A DNA stretch of 43,920 nucleotides from Acidovorax delafieldii (GCA_002377855.1 DFQQ01000029.1:1-43920), one strand, 5' to 3'. Positions 24,395 to 33,530 are shown, counted from the first letter of the stretch. Translations and numbers: made by a program. Notes: generated by a model from the sequence alone, not told the origin.

Positions 24395-25567
24395 GTGCAC
24401 ACGCCCACGCTCATTGCCCTTGCAGCCATTCTTGCAGCGCTGGTTACCGCTGTGCTGCATTTCGTGTGGCTGTTCAATAAGAATATTCCTGGGTTGAGGC
24501 TGTGGGTGCTCTCCTTCCTGAGCGCGTCCGTTTTTGGCGCCAACCTGCTGGTGCGAGAGCACATGTGGGAAGTCGTGTCGGTGGTGTTCGCACAAAGCAG
24601 CATTGCCTTGGCCGCGTACTTCTGTTTTTTGGGAAGCCGCTCCTACCTGGGCCGCCCATTGCCTGCGCATGGCTACGCAGCTGGGGCAATCGCCTTGTTG
24701 CTGGGCTTGTCGGTTTACTTCACTGTCGCGCTGCCACATCCGGGCGCACGCTTTGCGCTGTCGGGGATCGTGAGCGGCGTTTGCTTCATTCTCACGGCAG
24801 TAACGTTGGCCGAGGGTGGGTTCAGCAAGGTGCCCGCCCGGTACATCTTTTCGGCCATGGTGGGTTTTCATGGCGTGTTCATCTTGCTCAGGCCGCTGCT
24901 ATTTCGCCTGGTATCTGCAGAGTCTGTGGGGTTTCCTGAAGCGTACGTGGTGCAGCGGGTGGCGCAGTACGTGGCACTGGAGTCGACGGTAGCGCTGGTG
25001 ATGATCGCGTTTGGTACCTTGCTGCTGATCAACGAGCACATCACCACCGAGCTGCGGCACCTGGCAGAGGTGGACCCACTGACCTGCGTGTTCAATCGCC
25101 GGGCCTACCTGACGTTGCTGGGAAAGGCGATCAGCCATGCCGAACGCATGCGCCAAAGCCTGCCGGTGCTGGTGCTGGACCTCGATCATTTCAAGAGAAT
25201 CAACGATACCTGGGGGCACAGCGGAGGCGACGATGTGTTGCGCCAGTTCGTGGTGCTTGCGCAGCGCTGCTTGCGCAAGGAAGACGTGATGGGAAGACTG
25301 GGTGGGGAAGAGTTTGCGATTTTTCTCCCCGCGGCCGACGGGCCGGGCGCTGCAGCGGTGGCTGAGCGCTTGAGGACTTCCATCGCCAGCCAACCGCTCA
25401 ACTCTGATCACCAGGCCATCCCGCTGACGGTGAGCATAGGGGTCGCCGTGTGCATTCGCGGTGACACCGCCGAGGCCGTGCTCAAGCGCGCGGATGCGGC
25501 CATGTACCTGGCCAAGCAGCGCGGTCGCAACCGCGTTGAGGTGGCTGAAGCCCTGGTGCCGGTCTGA
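24395..25567 (+). CDS. Membrane diguanylate cyclase (GGDEF) with multi-helix sensor
   Basis: About 390 residues. The N-terminal ~200 contain roughly six membrane helices with short loops and no recognisable named sensor domain. The C-terminal GGDEF domain (about 215-385) has LDLDHFKRINDTWGH, the active GGEEF motif and an intact inhibitory RxxD site (RKED), so feedback inhibition by c-di-GMP is expected. GTG 24395 is chosen because the first helix begins at once (MHTPTLIALAA); a longer in-frame ATG start at 24260 gives an unlikely extension. It lies just downstream of the IS element, which may have replaced part of its upstream region. Confidence 0.87.
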   Translation: MHTPTLIALAAILAALVTAVLHFVWLFNKNIPGLRLWVLSFLSASVFGANLLVREHMWEVVSVVFAQSSIALAAYFCFLGSRSYLGRPLPAHGYAAGAIALLLGLSVYFTVALPHPGARFALSGIVSGVCFILTAVTLAEGGFSKVPARYIFSAMVGFHGVFILLRPLLFRLVSAESVGFPEAYVVQRVAQYVALESTVALVMIAFGTLLLINEHITTELRHLAEVDPLTCVFNRRAYLTLLGKAISHAERMRQSLPVLVLDLDHFKRINDTWGHSGGDDVLRQFVVLAQRCLRKEDVMGRLGGEEFAIFLPAADGPGAAAVAERLRTSIASQPLNSDHQAIPLTVSIGVAVCIRGDTAEAVLKRADAAMYLAKQRGRNRVEVAEALVPV

Positions 25568-25698
25568 GCACCCGTTCCTAACCAGCCGCGCCAGCGTCGT
25601 CTTGGCGCACCGTGTCGGCTGCACGACGCCGCGGCAGCAACGTGTGCGCGGTGCAAAGCAGGGCCGTCCACAATGTTGCTGCTCTGTAAGGAGGCGAT

Positions 25699-26295
25699 AT
25701 GTCTGGGTTGACTGGTTCCACCGCGCCGGCGTTGTCTGCACGACGCCAGTTTTTGAAGGTGGGTGCGGGCGTGGTCGTCGCAGGCGGGCTATTGGGGGCC
25801 GGCGCTCTGAGGTACACGCCAGCAAACGATCGGCAGCTGGTCTTTGTCACCCTGGCGCAGGCCCTGCAGGAGGCTGAACGCCTGTGCGCTGCCGCCGTGA
25901 AGGCACTGGAGCCCGCAACCGTGTGGACTTGGTCTCAGACGCTGGAGCACTGCGCTCAGAGCATCGAGTTTTCGTTGCAGGGCTTCCCGGTGCATCGTTC
26001 AGTGCTTTTTCAGCACACCCTGGGCTCAGCTGCGTTCCATGCCTTCGCGTGGCGTGGGCGCATGCGGCATGACTTGGCAGAGCCAATTCCTGGCGCCCCG
26101 GAGCTGGGCGGGCCCGGGTCGGTTGCGTCATCGGTGGCTTTGGCCCGCCTGCGCGTGGCAGTACAGCGATTTGCCGCGCACACGGGCCGGCTGCATCCTC
26201 ATTTCGCTTATGGCGAACTGGACCACGGGCATTACGAACAAGCCCATGCGATGCATTTGGCCAATCATTTTTCGGCATTCGACTTGGAAGTCTGA
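25699..26295 (+). CDS. Tat-exported DUF1569 (DinB-like) protein
   Basis: A 198-residue protein. The N-terminus carries a twin-arginine signal (ARRQFLKVGAGVVVAGGLLGAG), so it is probably exported folded. The rest resembles DUF1569, a DinB/YfiT-like four-helix bundle; conserved histidines occur at HRSVLFQHTLG and in the C-terminal block LDHGHYEQAHAMHLANH, consistent with metal binding. A strong AAGGAGG ribosome site (25687-25693) precedes ATG 25699. Function unknown. It stands alone between the GGDEF gene and the export operon, with a dispersed repeat after its stop. Confidence 0.8.
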   Translation: MSGLTGSTAPALSARRQFLKVGAGVVVAGGLLGAGALRYTPANDRQLVFVTLAQALQEAERLCAAAVKALEPATVWTWSQTLEHCAQSIEFSLQGFPVHRSVLFQHTLGSAAFHAFAWRGRMRHDLAEPIPGAPELGGPGSVASSVALARLRVAVQRFAAHTGRLHPHFAYGELDHGHYEQAHAMHLANHFSAFDLEV

Positions 26296-26310
26296 AACGT
26301 TGTTGAGTGA

Positions 26311-26365
26311 TGCTATTGAAAAGATAGCTGCTGGCGCTTTTTATACGGGCGCAGCAGCCATATTC
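26311..26365. repeat. Dispersed double-hairpin repeat, copy 4
   Basis: GCTAT (26312-26316), 7 nt, ATAGC (26324-26328), then GCTGCTGGCGC followed by a complementary GCGCAGCAGC block. Both modules of the family are present, 16 nt after the DUF1569 stop. Confidence 0.75.
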
Positions 26366-26571
26366 ATTTCGAGAAAACGCAGGCGGAACGCGCGCGGAGC
26401 GTCTCGTCCGGATACCTGCGGTGCCGTTGATTCAGGTCAAGGGATGCGGGTGCCGCACCCGCGCATGACGCACCGTTGGCATAGCATTGCCGCCACGGGC
26501 TATTCCCGAGCCGCCAGGAGGCCGAGAGCGAGCGGCGCACGGCTCAGTGGTGGTGCCCGCAAGGAAGAACC

Positions 26572-27642
26572 ATGAACAAGAAGCTGAAGACCTTTGCCGC
26601 AGCAGCGGTGCTGCTGGCGATGGTTGTGGGAGGGCTGCTGTACTGGGAGCCCTGGAAGACCAAAGGCCCCGGAGAGGGGTTTGTGAGCGGCAATGGCCGC
26701 ATCGAGGCGACTGAGATTTCGGTGGCCACAAAGCAGGCTGGCCGGGTGCTCGACATCATGGTGAGCGAGGGTGAGTTTGTGAAAGCGGGGCAGCCCGTGG
26801 CCCGCATGCAGATCGACAGCTTGCAGGCCCAGCGCGACGAGGCCCTGGCGCGCCTGCAGCAGGCCCAGTTGGCCGTGGGCAGCACCCAGGTGCAGGTGGC
26901 CCAGCGCGAGAGCGATTACCAAGCCGCCCTCGCCGTGGTGGCGCAGCGCGAAAGCGATCTGGACACCGCCCGCCGACGCCTGCCGCGTTCGGAGCAACTT
27001 GCCCGCGAAGGGTTCTTTTCCACCCAACTGCTGGACGACGACCGCGCCAAGGTGCGCAGCATGCAGGCGGCGCTGTTGGCGGCGCAGGCACAGGCCAAGG
27101 CCGCGCAGGCGGGCATCGGTTCGGCTCGCACCCAGGTCACCAGTGCCGAGGCCAACGTCCGCGCCCTCGAGGCCACCCTGGCACGCATTGATGTGGAGCT
27201 CGCAGACAGCGAACTGAAAGCGCCGCGCGACGGCCGGGTGCAGTTTCGCGTGGCACAGCCCGGCGAAGTGGCCGCTGCGGGCTCGCGCGTGCTGCAATTG
27301 GTGGACCTGAGCGATGTGTACATGACGTTCTTTTTGCCCGACGCAGTTGCGGGCCGGGTGGCTCTGGGCAGCGAGGTGCGCATCGTGCTGGACGCTGCTC
27401 CCCATTTCGTGATCCCTGCCACGGTTTCGTTCGTGGCCAGTACAGCGCAGTTCACTCCCAAGACGGTGGAGACTGCGAGCGAGCGGCAAAAGCTCATGTT
27501 CCGTGTGCGTGCACAGATCGACAAGGCGCTGCTGCAACGCCACCTGGAGCAAGTCAAAACCGGCCTGCCGGGTGTGGCTTGGCTGCGGCTAGACCCTGAG
27601 GCACCTTGGCCAGAGAAGCTGCAGATCAAGGCGGCGCAGTGA
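26572..27642 (+). CDS. HlyD-family periplasmic adaptor (YhiI-like)
   Basis: A 356-residue membrane-fusion protein. One N-terminal membrane anchor (residues ~6-25) is followed by a biotinyl-lipoyl-like domain (FVSGNGRIEATEISVATKQAGRV), a long alpha-helical hairpin (about 85-200, rich in Ala and Gln) and a beta-barrel region. It would connect an inner-membrane ABC exporter to an outer-membrane channel. Its stop overlaps the GTG start of the ATPase gene (GTGA), and gene order matches E. coli yhiI-rbbA-yhhJ. No TolC-like gene is in the window. Confidence 0.92.
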   Translation: MNKKLKTFAAAAVLLAMVVGGLLYWEPWKTKGPGEGFVSGNGRIEATEISVATKQAGRVLDIMVSEGEFVKAGQPVARMQIDSLQAQRDEALARLQQAQLAVGSTQVQVAQRESDYQAALAVVAQRESDLDTARRRLPRSEQLAREGFFSTQLLDDDRAKVRSMQAALLAAQAQAKAAQAGIGSARTQVTSAEANVRALEATLARIDVELADSELKAPRDGRVQFRVAQPGEVAAAGSRVLQLVDLSDVYMTFFLPDAVAGRVALGSEVRIVLDAAPHFVIPATVSFVASTAQFTPKTVETASERQKLMFRVRAQIDKALLQRHLEQVKTGLPGVAWLRLDPEAPWPEKLQIKAAQ

Positions 27643-30512
27643 CCACGCCTGCGGATGGGACCGTGCAAGGAGCGTTGGAGTTGAGCGCCTCTGCAGGGAG
27701 CGCCACGGCCGCGTCAATTTCCAACCGCTCTGCAACACCCGCGCCAGTCGTGCGCCTGAGCGGTGTGGGGCAACGCTACGGCAAGACCGTGGCGCTGGAG
27801 CAGATCGACCTAGAGGTGCCGGCGTGCCGCATGGTGGGCTTGATCGGGCCCGACGGTGTGGGCAAATCCAGCCTGCTGGCGCTGGTGGCTGGTGCTCGGT
27901 CGGTGCAGCAGGGCGGGGTGCATGTGCTGGGCGGCGACATGGCGCACAAGAGCCACCGCAACCAGGTGTGCCCGCGCATTGCCTACATGCCGCAAGGGCT
28001 GGGCAAGAACCTCTACCCCACGCTGTCGGTGGAAGAGAACCTGCAATTCTTCGGGCGCCTGTTTGGGCACGATGCACCTGAACGCCGCCGCCGCATCGAT
28101 GAGTTGACGCGCAGCACCGGGCTTGACCCGTTTTTGAGCCGACCCGCAGGCAAGCTTTCGGGTGGCATGAAGCAAAAGCTCAGCCTGTGCTGCGCCCTCA
28201 TTCACGACCCCGACCTGCTCATCCTGGACGAACCCACCACCGGCGTGGACCCGTTGGCACGGGCCCAGTTCTGGGACCTGATTGGCCGCATTCGGGCCGC
28301 CCACCCGGGCATGAGCGTGCTGGTAGCCACCGCATACATGGAGGAGGCCCAGCGCTTTGACTGGTTGGTGGCCATGGACGAGGGCCGCATCCTGGCCACG
28401 GGTACCCCCACCGAACTGATGGAGCGCACAGGCCGCACCAACCTGGAAGAGGCTTTTGTGGACCTGCTGCCCGAAGCCAAGCGGCGTGGTCACCAGCGGG
28501 TAGAGATCACGCCGCTTGACCGATCCCAGGCACGGGAGGTCGCCATCGAGGCGCGTGACCTGACCATGCGGTTTGGCGACTTTGTGGCGGTGGACCATGT
28601 GAGCTTTCGCATCCAGCGGGGGGAGATCTTTGGCTTTCTGGGCAGCAACGGCTGTGGCAAGTCCACCACCATGAAGATGCTCACCGGCTTGCTGCCCGCC
28701 AGCAGTGGGCAGGCTTGGCTGTTTGGCCAGCCGGTCGATCCCAACGACATGGCGACACGCCAGCGCGTGGGCTACATGTCGCAAGCCTTTTCGCTGTACG
28801 GCGAATTGTCTGTAGAGCAGAACTTGGTGCTGCACGCACGGCTCTTTCATGTGCCAGAGGCGCAGGTACCTGCCCGCGTACAGGCCATGCTGGAGCGTTT
28901 TGGCTTGCAAGACGTGCGAGCGTCGCTCCCGGCGCAGTTGCCCCTGGGCATGCGCCAGCGGCTTTCGCTGGCGGTGGCCATGGTGCACCAGCCCGAGATG
29001 CTGATCCTGGACGAGCCGACATCAGGCGTTGACCCCATTGCACGCGACAACTTCTGGCGCTTGATGGTGGAGCTGGCGCGACGCGACAAGGTCACCATTT
29101 TCATTTCCACCCACTTCATGAACGAGGCGGAGCGCTGCGACCGCATCTCGCTCATGCACGCGGGCCGGGTGCTGGAAAGCGCTTCGCCCCAAGAAATCGT
29201 GGCCAAGCGTGGCGCCGCCACCCTGGAAGAAGCCTTCATTGGCTATCTGCAGGAGGCCGCCGGCGCGCCTGCAGCGCCTGCAGGGCCTGTAACGCCTGCA
29301 GGCGCGCAAACCGGGCAGGGGCCCACCGTGCAGCCTGCACAGGCCGGCAGCGCGCGCATGCGGCACGCGGGTTGGGCGGCACGGCTGCACCGCAGCCTGG
29401 TGCGCATGCACAGCACGCAGTGGCGCGAGGCCCTGGAGCTGCGCCGCGACCCCGTGCGCAGCGCGATGGCGCTGCTGGGGTCGATCATTCTCATGTTCGT
29501 GATGGGCTATGGCATCAGCATGGACGTGGAGAACCTGCGCTTTGCCGTGCTTGACCGCGACCAGACTCCGCTGAGCCGGGGCTACGCGCTCAACCTGGCG
29601 GGCTCGCGTTACTTTCAAGAGCAGCCCCCGTTGAGCAACTACGCCGAAATGGACCAGCGCATGCGCACGGGCGAGCTCACGCTGGCGCTGGAGATACCGC
29701 CTGGCTTTGCGCGCGACGTCGAGCGCGGGCAGAACGTGCAGATCGGGGCCTGGGTGGACGGCGCGATGCCGCAGCGTGCCGAGACCGTCACCGGCTATGC
29801 GCAGGGCATGCATCTGCAATGGCTGGTGCACGAAGCCCAGCGCCGCACCGGCGCGGTGCCCAAGGGTCTGCTTGAAGTGGAAACCCGCTACCGCTACAAC
29901 CCCGATGTGCGCAGCCTGCCTGCCATGGTGCCTGCCGTGGTGCCGCTGTTGCTGCTCATGCTGCCGGCCATGTTGACCGCGCTGGCCGTGGTGCGTGAAA
30001 AGGAACTGGGCTCCATCATCAACCTGTACGTCACCCCGCTCACGCGAACGGAGTTCATGCTGGGCAAGCAACTGCCTTACGTGGCGTTGGCGATGCTCAA
30101 CTTTGGACTCATGTGCCTCGCGGCGGTTACGGTGTTTGGTGTGCCCATCACCGGCAGCTTTGGCACGCTGACTCTGGCGGCGCTGATCTACAGCGTGTGC
30201 TCGACCGGTATGGGCCTTCTGGCCTCTACCGCCACGCGCAGCCAGATCGCGGCCATGTTCTTTGCAATGGTGGGTACGCTCATTCCGGCCGTGCAGTTCG
30301 CGGGGCTCATCAACCCTGTGTCGTCCATGAGCGGGGTCTCGCGCTGGATCGGCGAGATATACCCCGCAAGCCACATGTTCACTATCAGCCGCGGCGTGTT
30401 CAGCAAGGCGCTGGGGTTGCAGGATTTGCAGGCCCAGTTCTGGCCCATGCTGATTGCTGCGCCCGTCATCGTTGGCGTGGCCATTGCGCTGCTGCGAAAG
30501 CAAGAGGCATGA
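27639..30512 (+). CDS. rbbA: RbbA-like ABC transporter: two ATPase domains fused to an ABC-2 permease
   Basis: A 957-residue protein. ABC domain 1 (about 35-280): Walker A GPDGVGKSS, signature LSGGMKQKL, Walker B LLILDEPTTGVDP. ABC domain 2 (about 305-540): Walker A GSNGCGKSTT, a degenerate signature LPLGMRQRL, Walker B MLILDEPTSGVDP. A Pro/Ala-rich linker follows, then an ABC-2 membrane domain (about 585-957) with a large periplasmic loop. E. coli RbbA has the same architecture and is described as a ribosome-associated ATPase; a transporter role with the two neighbours is equally likely. GTG 27639 is chosen for its overlap with the upstream stop. Confidence 0.93.
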   Translation: MTTPADGTVQGALELSASAGSATAASISNRSATPAPVVRLSGVGQRYGKTVALEQIDLEVPACRMVGLIGPDGVGKSSLLALVAGARSVQQGGVHVLGGDMAHKSHRNQVCPRIAYMPQGLGKNLYPTLSVEENLQFFGRLFGHDAPERRRRIDELTRSTGLDPFLSRPAGKLSGGMKQKLSLCCALIHDPDLLILDEPTTGVDPLARAQFWDLIGRIRAAHPGMSVLVATAYMEEAQRFDWLVAMDEGRILATGTPTELMERTGRTNLEEAFVDLLPEAKRRGHQRVEITPLDRSQAREVAIEARDLTMRFGDFVAVDHVSFRIQRGEIFGFLGSNGCGKSTTMKMLTGLLPASSGQAWLFGQPVDPNDMATRQRVGYMSQAFSLYGELSVEQNLVLHARLFHVPEAQVPARVQAMLERFGLQDVRASLPAQLPLGMRQRLSLAVAMVHQPEMLILDEPTSGVDPIARDNFWRLMVELARRDKVTIFISTHFMNEAERCDRISLMHAGRVLESASPQEIVAKRGAATLEEAFIGYLQEAAGAPAAPAGPVTPAGAQTGQGPTVQPAQAGSARMRHAGWAARLHRSLVRMHSTQWREALELRRDPVRSAMALLGSIILMFVMGYGISMDVENLRFAVLDRDQTPLSRGYALNLAGSRYFQEQPPLSNYAEMDQRMRTGELTLALEIPPGFARDVERGQNVQIGAWVDGAMPQRAETVTGYAQGMHLQWLVHEAQRRTGAVPKGLLEVETRYRYNPDVRSLPAMVPAVVPLLLLMLPAMLTALAVVREKELGSIINLYVTPLTRTEFMLGKQLPYVALAMLNFGLMCLAAVTVFGVPITGSFGTLTLAALIYSVCSTGMGLLASTATRSQIAAMFFAMVGTLIPAVQFAGLINPVSSMSGVSRWIGEIYPASHMFTISRGVFSKALGLQDLQAQFWPMLIAAPVIVGVAIALLRKQEA
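29265..29300 (+). repeat. Four 9-bp tandem units encoding x-Pro-Ala in the RbbA linker
   Basis: Units GCGCCTGCA, GCGCCTGCA, GGGCCTGTA and ACGCCTGCA run in frame and encode APA APA GPV TPA at about residues 543-554. They form the flexible linker between ATPase 2 and the membrane domain. Confidence 0.8.
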
Positions 30513-30562
30513 ACCGTCCGCTGTGCCGCCCCACCTGCTGCGCAGTGCCGGAGATCAACGCC

Positions 30563-31696
30563 ATGAATTTGCGCAGACACCTCTCCAATATCTTTCGCCT
30601 GGGCATCAAGGAGCTGTGGAGCCTGTGGCGTGACCCGATGATGCTGGTGCTCATCGTGTACACCACCACCTTGGCGGTGTACACGGCTGGCACAGCGCAG
30701 CCCGAAACGCTGCGCAACGTGCCCATCGCCATCGTGGATGAGGACGACTCCGCACTGTCGCAGCGCATCGTTTCTGCGTTTTACCCCCCGCAGTTTTTGC
30801 CGCCGGCCATCATTGGCCCGCACCAGGTTGATCCGCTGCTGGACGCCGGGCGCTACACGCTGGTGCTGCACATTCCGTCCCACTACCAGCGCGATGTGCT
30901 TGCGGGCAAGGTGCCCAAGGTGCAGCTCAATGTGGACGCCACCCGCATGAGCCAAGCCTTTGTGGGCAATGGTGCCGTGCAGCAGGTCGTGCAACTGGAG
31001 ACGGCCGAGTTCGTGCAGCGATTTCGCTCGGTGACGCCCCAGCCGGTGGACTTGACGGTGCGCTCGCGCTTTAATCCATCGCTCACTCCGGCATGGTTCG
31101 GCTCGCTGATGGAACTGATCAACATCGTGACGATGCTGTCGATCATCCTCACGGGCGCCGCCCTGATCCGCGAGCGCGAGCACGGCACGGTGGAGCATTT
31201 GCTGGTGATGCCCGTGACGCCCGGCGAAATCATGCTGGCCAAGGTCTGGTCGATGGCGTTGGTGGTGCTGGTGGCGGTGTTTGTCTCGCTCACGGTGGTC
31301 ATCCGCTGGGCGATTGGCGTACCCATCGAAGGCTCGATAGGGCTGTTCCTGTTCGGGGCTGCGCTGCACCTGTTTGCCACCACGTCCATGGGCATTTTCA
31401 TGGCCACTGTGGCACGCAGCATGCCGCAGTTCGGCTTGTTGATGGTGCTGACGATGATGCCGCTGGAGATGCTGTCTGGCGGCGTTACGCCGCGCGAGAG
31501 CATGCCGCTGTGGGTGCAGTACGTGATGGCCCTGGCACCCACCACGCACTTCACCGAGCTGTCTCAGGCCATTCTGTATCGGGGTGCAGGGCTGTCGGTG
31601 GTGTGGCAATCGCTGGTGTGGCTGCTGCTGATTGGCGCTGTGTTGTTCACTTTTGCGCTCAAGCGCTTTCGCAGCACCATCACGCGCATGGTCTGA
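30563..31696 (+). CDS. yhhJ: ABC-2 type permease (YhhJ-like)
   Basis: A 377-residue inner-membrane permease with one N-terminal helix, a ~140-residue periplasmic domain and about five C-terminal helices. Blocks such as VNVDATRMSQAF, ALIREREHGTVEHLLVMPVTP and EMLSGGVTPRESMP resemble E. coli YhhJ closely. ATG 30563 is chosen: GGAG lies 9 nt upstream and the protein then starts MNLRRHLSNIF as in YhhJ. ATG 30509, overlapping the rbbA stop, is an alternative adding 18 residues. It completes the three-gene export operon. Confidence 0.92.
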   Translation: MNLRRHLSNIFRLGIKELWSLWRDPMMLVLIVYTTTLAVYTAGTAQPETLRNVPIAIVDEDDSALSQRIVSAFYPPQFLPPAIIGPHQVDPLLDAGRYTLVLHIPSHYQRDVLAGKVPKVQLNVDATRMSQAFVGNGAVQQVVQLETAEFVQRFRSVTPQPVDLTVRSRFNPSLTPAWFGSLMELINIVTMLSIILTGAALIREREHGTVEHLLVMPVTPGEIMLAKVWSMALVVLVAVFVSLTVVIRWAIGVPIEGSIGLFLFGAALHLFATTSMGIFMATVARSMPQFGLLMVLTMMPLEMLSGGVTPRESMPLWVQYVMALAPTTHFTELSQAILYRGAGLSVVWQSLVWLLLIGAVLFTFALKRFRSTITRMV

Positions 31697-31714
31697 GTTG
31701 CTTGCTCTTCGGGT

Positions 31715-31775
31715 TTGCTATGCAATTTATAGCTGGTTGCGCTTGAGGGGTGGGCGCTACAGGCTATTTTTAATG
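31715..31775. repeat. Dispersed repeat, copy 5, forming the end of codA
   Basis: GCTAT and ATAGC around 31718-31734, then TGCGCTTGA, GGGCGCTACAGGCTAT. The cytosine deaminase stop (TAG on the minus strand, 31757-31759) and its last few codons are read out of this repeat. Confidence 0.65.
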
Positions 31776-33037
31776 AAATCTACGCTACCCGGCCTGCCGG
31801 GCAGCTGCAGATGCACCACAGGCGCTGGCTGGCTGGCCAGCAGCTTGCCGCGCCCCCACACCGCCAGCCGGGCCGCGCGCAGGCGAATGGCCTCGCTGGG
31901 GTCCCGAGCGTGCAGCAGCACCAGGTCGGCATGGCACCCCGGTGCCACGCCGTAGTGCTGCAGCCCCAACAGGCGCGCGGGGTGGATCGTCACCGCATCA
32001 AAGCACTGGCGCATGGCCGCCTGGCCCGTCATCTGCCCCACATGCAGGCCCATGTGTGCGGCTTCCAGCATGTCGGCGCTGCCGCCGCTGTACCAGGGGT
32101 CCAGCACGCAATCGTGGCCAAAGGCCACTGTGAGGCCTGCCGCCATCAGCTCGGGCACGCGCGTCATGCCCCTGCGTTTGGGGTAGGTGTCGTGGCGGCC
32201 TTGCAGCGTGATGTTGATGAGCGGGTTGGCCACCACACCCAAGTCTGCCTCGGCCATCAGCGCCATGAGCTTGCTCACGTAGTAGTTGTCCATGCTGTGC
32301 ATGGAGGTGAGATGCGAGCCCGTCACGCGGCCGTGCAGGCCCAGGCGCTGGGTTTCATAAGCCAGGGTTTCGACGTGGCGTGACTGTGGGTCGTCGCTCT
32401 CGTCGCAATGCATGTCCACGCGCTTGCCGCGCTCGGCGGCCAGCTCGCACAGCAGGCGCACGCTTTGTGTGCCATCGGCATAGGTGCGCTCAAAGTGTGG
32501 AATTCCGCCGACCACGTCCACCCCAAGATCGAGGGCGCGCTTGAGATTGTCCAGGCCGCCGGGGCGGCGCAGCACACCATCTTGCGGAAAGGCCACCAGC
32601 TGCAGATCCAGGTAAGGGGCGACCCGCCGCTTCACATCCAGCAGCGCATGTACCGGCATCAGGCTGGCGTCACTGGTGTCCACATGGCTGCGAATGGCCA
32701 GCAGCCCGCGCGCCACGGCCCAGTCGCAATACTGCAGCGCGCGCTGCACGATGCCATCGTGGGTCAGTGTGGGTTTGAGTTCGCCCCACAACGCAATGCC
32801 TTCGAGCAGCGTGCCGCTCTCGTTCATGCGCGGCTGCCCGTAGCTCAGGGTGGAGTCCATGTGGAAATGCGCATCCACGAACGGTGGGCTGATCAGCAGG
32901 CCTGCGGCATCCACTGTTTCGTGCGCCGGCGCTTGCAATCCCTCGGTCACTTCCATGATGCGGCCGCCTTGCACCGCTATGGACATGTTCTGGCGACCAT
33001 CGGGCACTGTGGCGTGGGTGATGAGCAGGTCAAGCAT
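31757..33037 (-). CDS. codA: Cytosine deaminase-type amidohydrolase
   Basis: A 426-residue amidohydrolase of the cytosine deaminase family. Metal ligands are visible in DAHFHMDSTLSYGQPR near residue 60, HCDES in the middle, HLTSMHS, and GHDCVLDPWYSGG near residue 310. The last motif contains the Asp that activates water. The enzyme turns cytosine into uracil, which upp (3 kb downstream) would convert to UMP. It could instead deaminate isoguanine or a related ring compound. ATG 33037 gives the expected MLDLLI start. Its last residues are encoded within a dispersed repeat. Confidence 0.88.
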   Translation of the reverse strand: MLDLLITHATVPDGRQNMSIAVQGGRIMEVTEGLQAPAHETVDAAGLLISPPFVDAHFHMDSTLSYGQPRMNESGTLLEGIALWGELKPTLTHDGIVQRALQYCDWAVARGLLAIRSHVDTSDASLMPVHALLDVKRRVAPYLDLQLVAFPQDGVLRRPGGLDNLKRALDLGVDVVGGIPHFERTYADGTQSVRLLCELAAERGKRVDMHCDESDDPQSRHVETLAYETQRLGLHGRVTGSHLTSMHSMDNYYVSKLMALMAEADLGVVANPLINITLQGRHDTYPKRRGMTRVPELMAAGLTVAFGHDCVLDPWYSGGSADMLEAAHMGLHVGQMTGQAAMRQCFDAVTIHPARLLGLQHYGVAPGCHADLVLLHARDPSEAIRLRAARLAVWGRGKLLASQPAPVVHLQLPGRPGSVDFIKNSL

Positions 33038-33530
33038 GGTGCAACAAATGAGGGGGACGGATTGCGGTGCGGGTGCGCCTGCATTGTGGCAGCGGGCGCA
33101 CCGCCACTGTTGCCCCGGCACATATTGCAGCCAGTGCGGAAGTCTGTGGGTGCAGTGGTCGGCCGAGACGTTGAGTCGCCGCCCCTGAGGGGCGACCCAG
33201 CGCCGGCTGCTGCGCGAAGGCTGCTGGTGCAACGCTGAGCCATCCAGTCTCGATTGCCGCGCCCGCGGCAGCGGATAGCCGTTCTAACGCTCGTCGCTTG
33301 CGTTGGGCGCCCCTCCATTTTTCATGGTGGTGAAAACGACACTTGAAAAATTACCTCCGTCGTGTAAATGGTCATGCAACATGAATCATTGATAGGTATC
33401 AAAGCGTTAGGTGGTTGGCTGGCGAAGAATGCCTCTGAGCCTGCCGAACCCCAGTCGTCGCAGCCCGCGGCGGGCCTATTGGAGGGATGGAGAATGAGCC
33501 ATCTTGGGCCGCGACATACAAGGAGTCCCC
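33038..33530. other. Regulatory region between codA and nirS
   Basis: A 493-bp non-coding stretch. It holds a small GC-rich hairpin (CGCCCC, TGA, GGGGCG at 33180-33194), the FNR/DNR box at 33389-33402, a weak -10-like AAGAAT at 33425-33430 and the nirS ribosome site at 33520-33525. No convincing gene was found in either strand. Confidence 0.6.
33389..33402. promoter_or_regulatory. FNR/DNR-type binding site upstream of nirS
   Basis: TTGAT, AGGT, ATCAA matches the FNR/ANR/DNR consensus TTGAT-N4-ATCAA exactly. Its centre is 135 bp upstream of the nirS ATG. If transcription starts about 41 bp after the centre (class II geometry), a -10-like AAGAAT at 33425-33430 is correctly placed. Confidence 0.85.

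Noticed and set aside
33180..33194. GC-rich palindrome as a terminator of a hidden gene upstream of nirS
   Set aside because: The stem is only 6 bp with no T tract and no gene ends near it on either strand.
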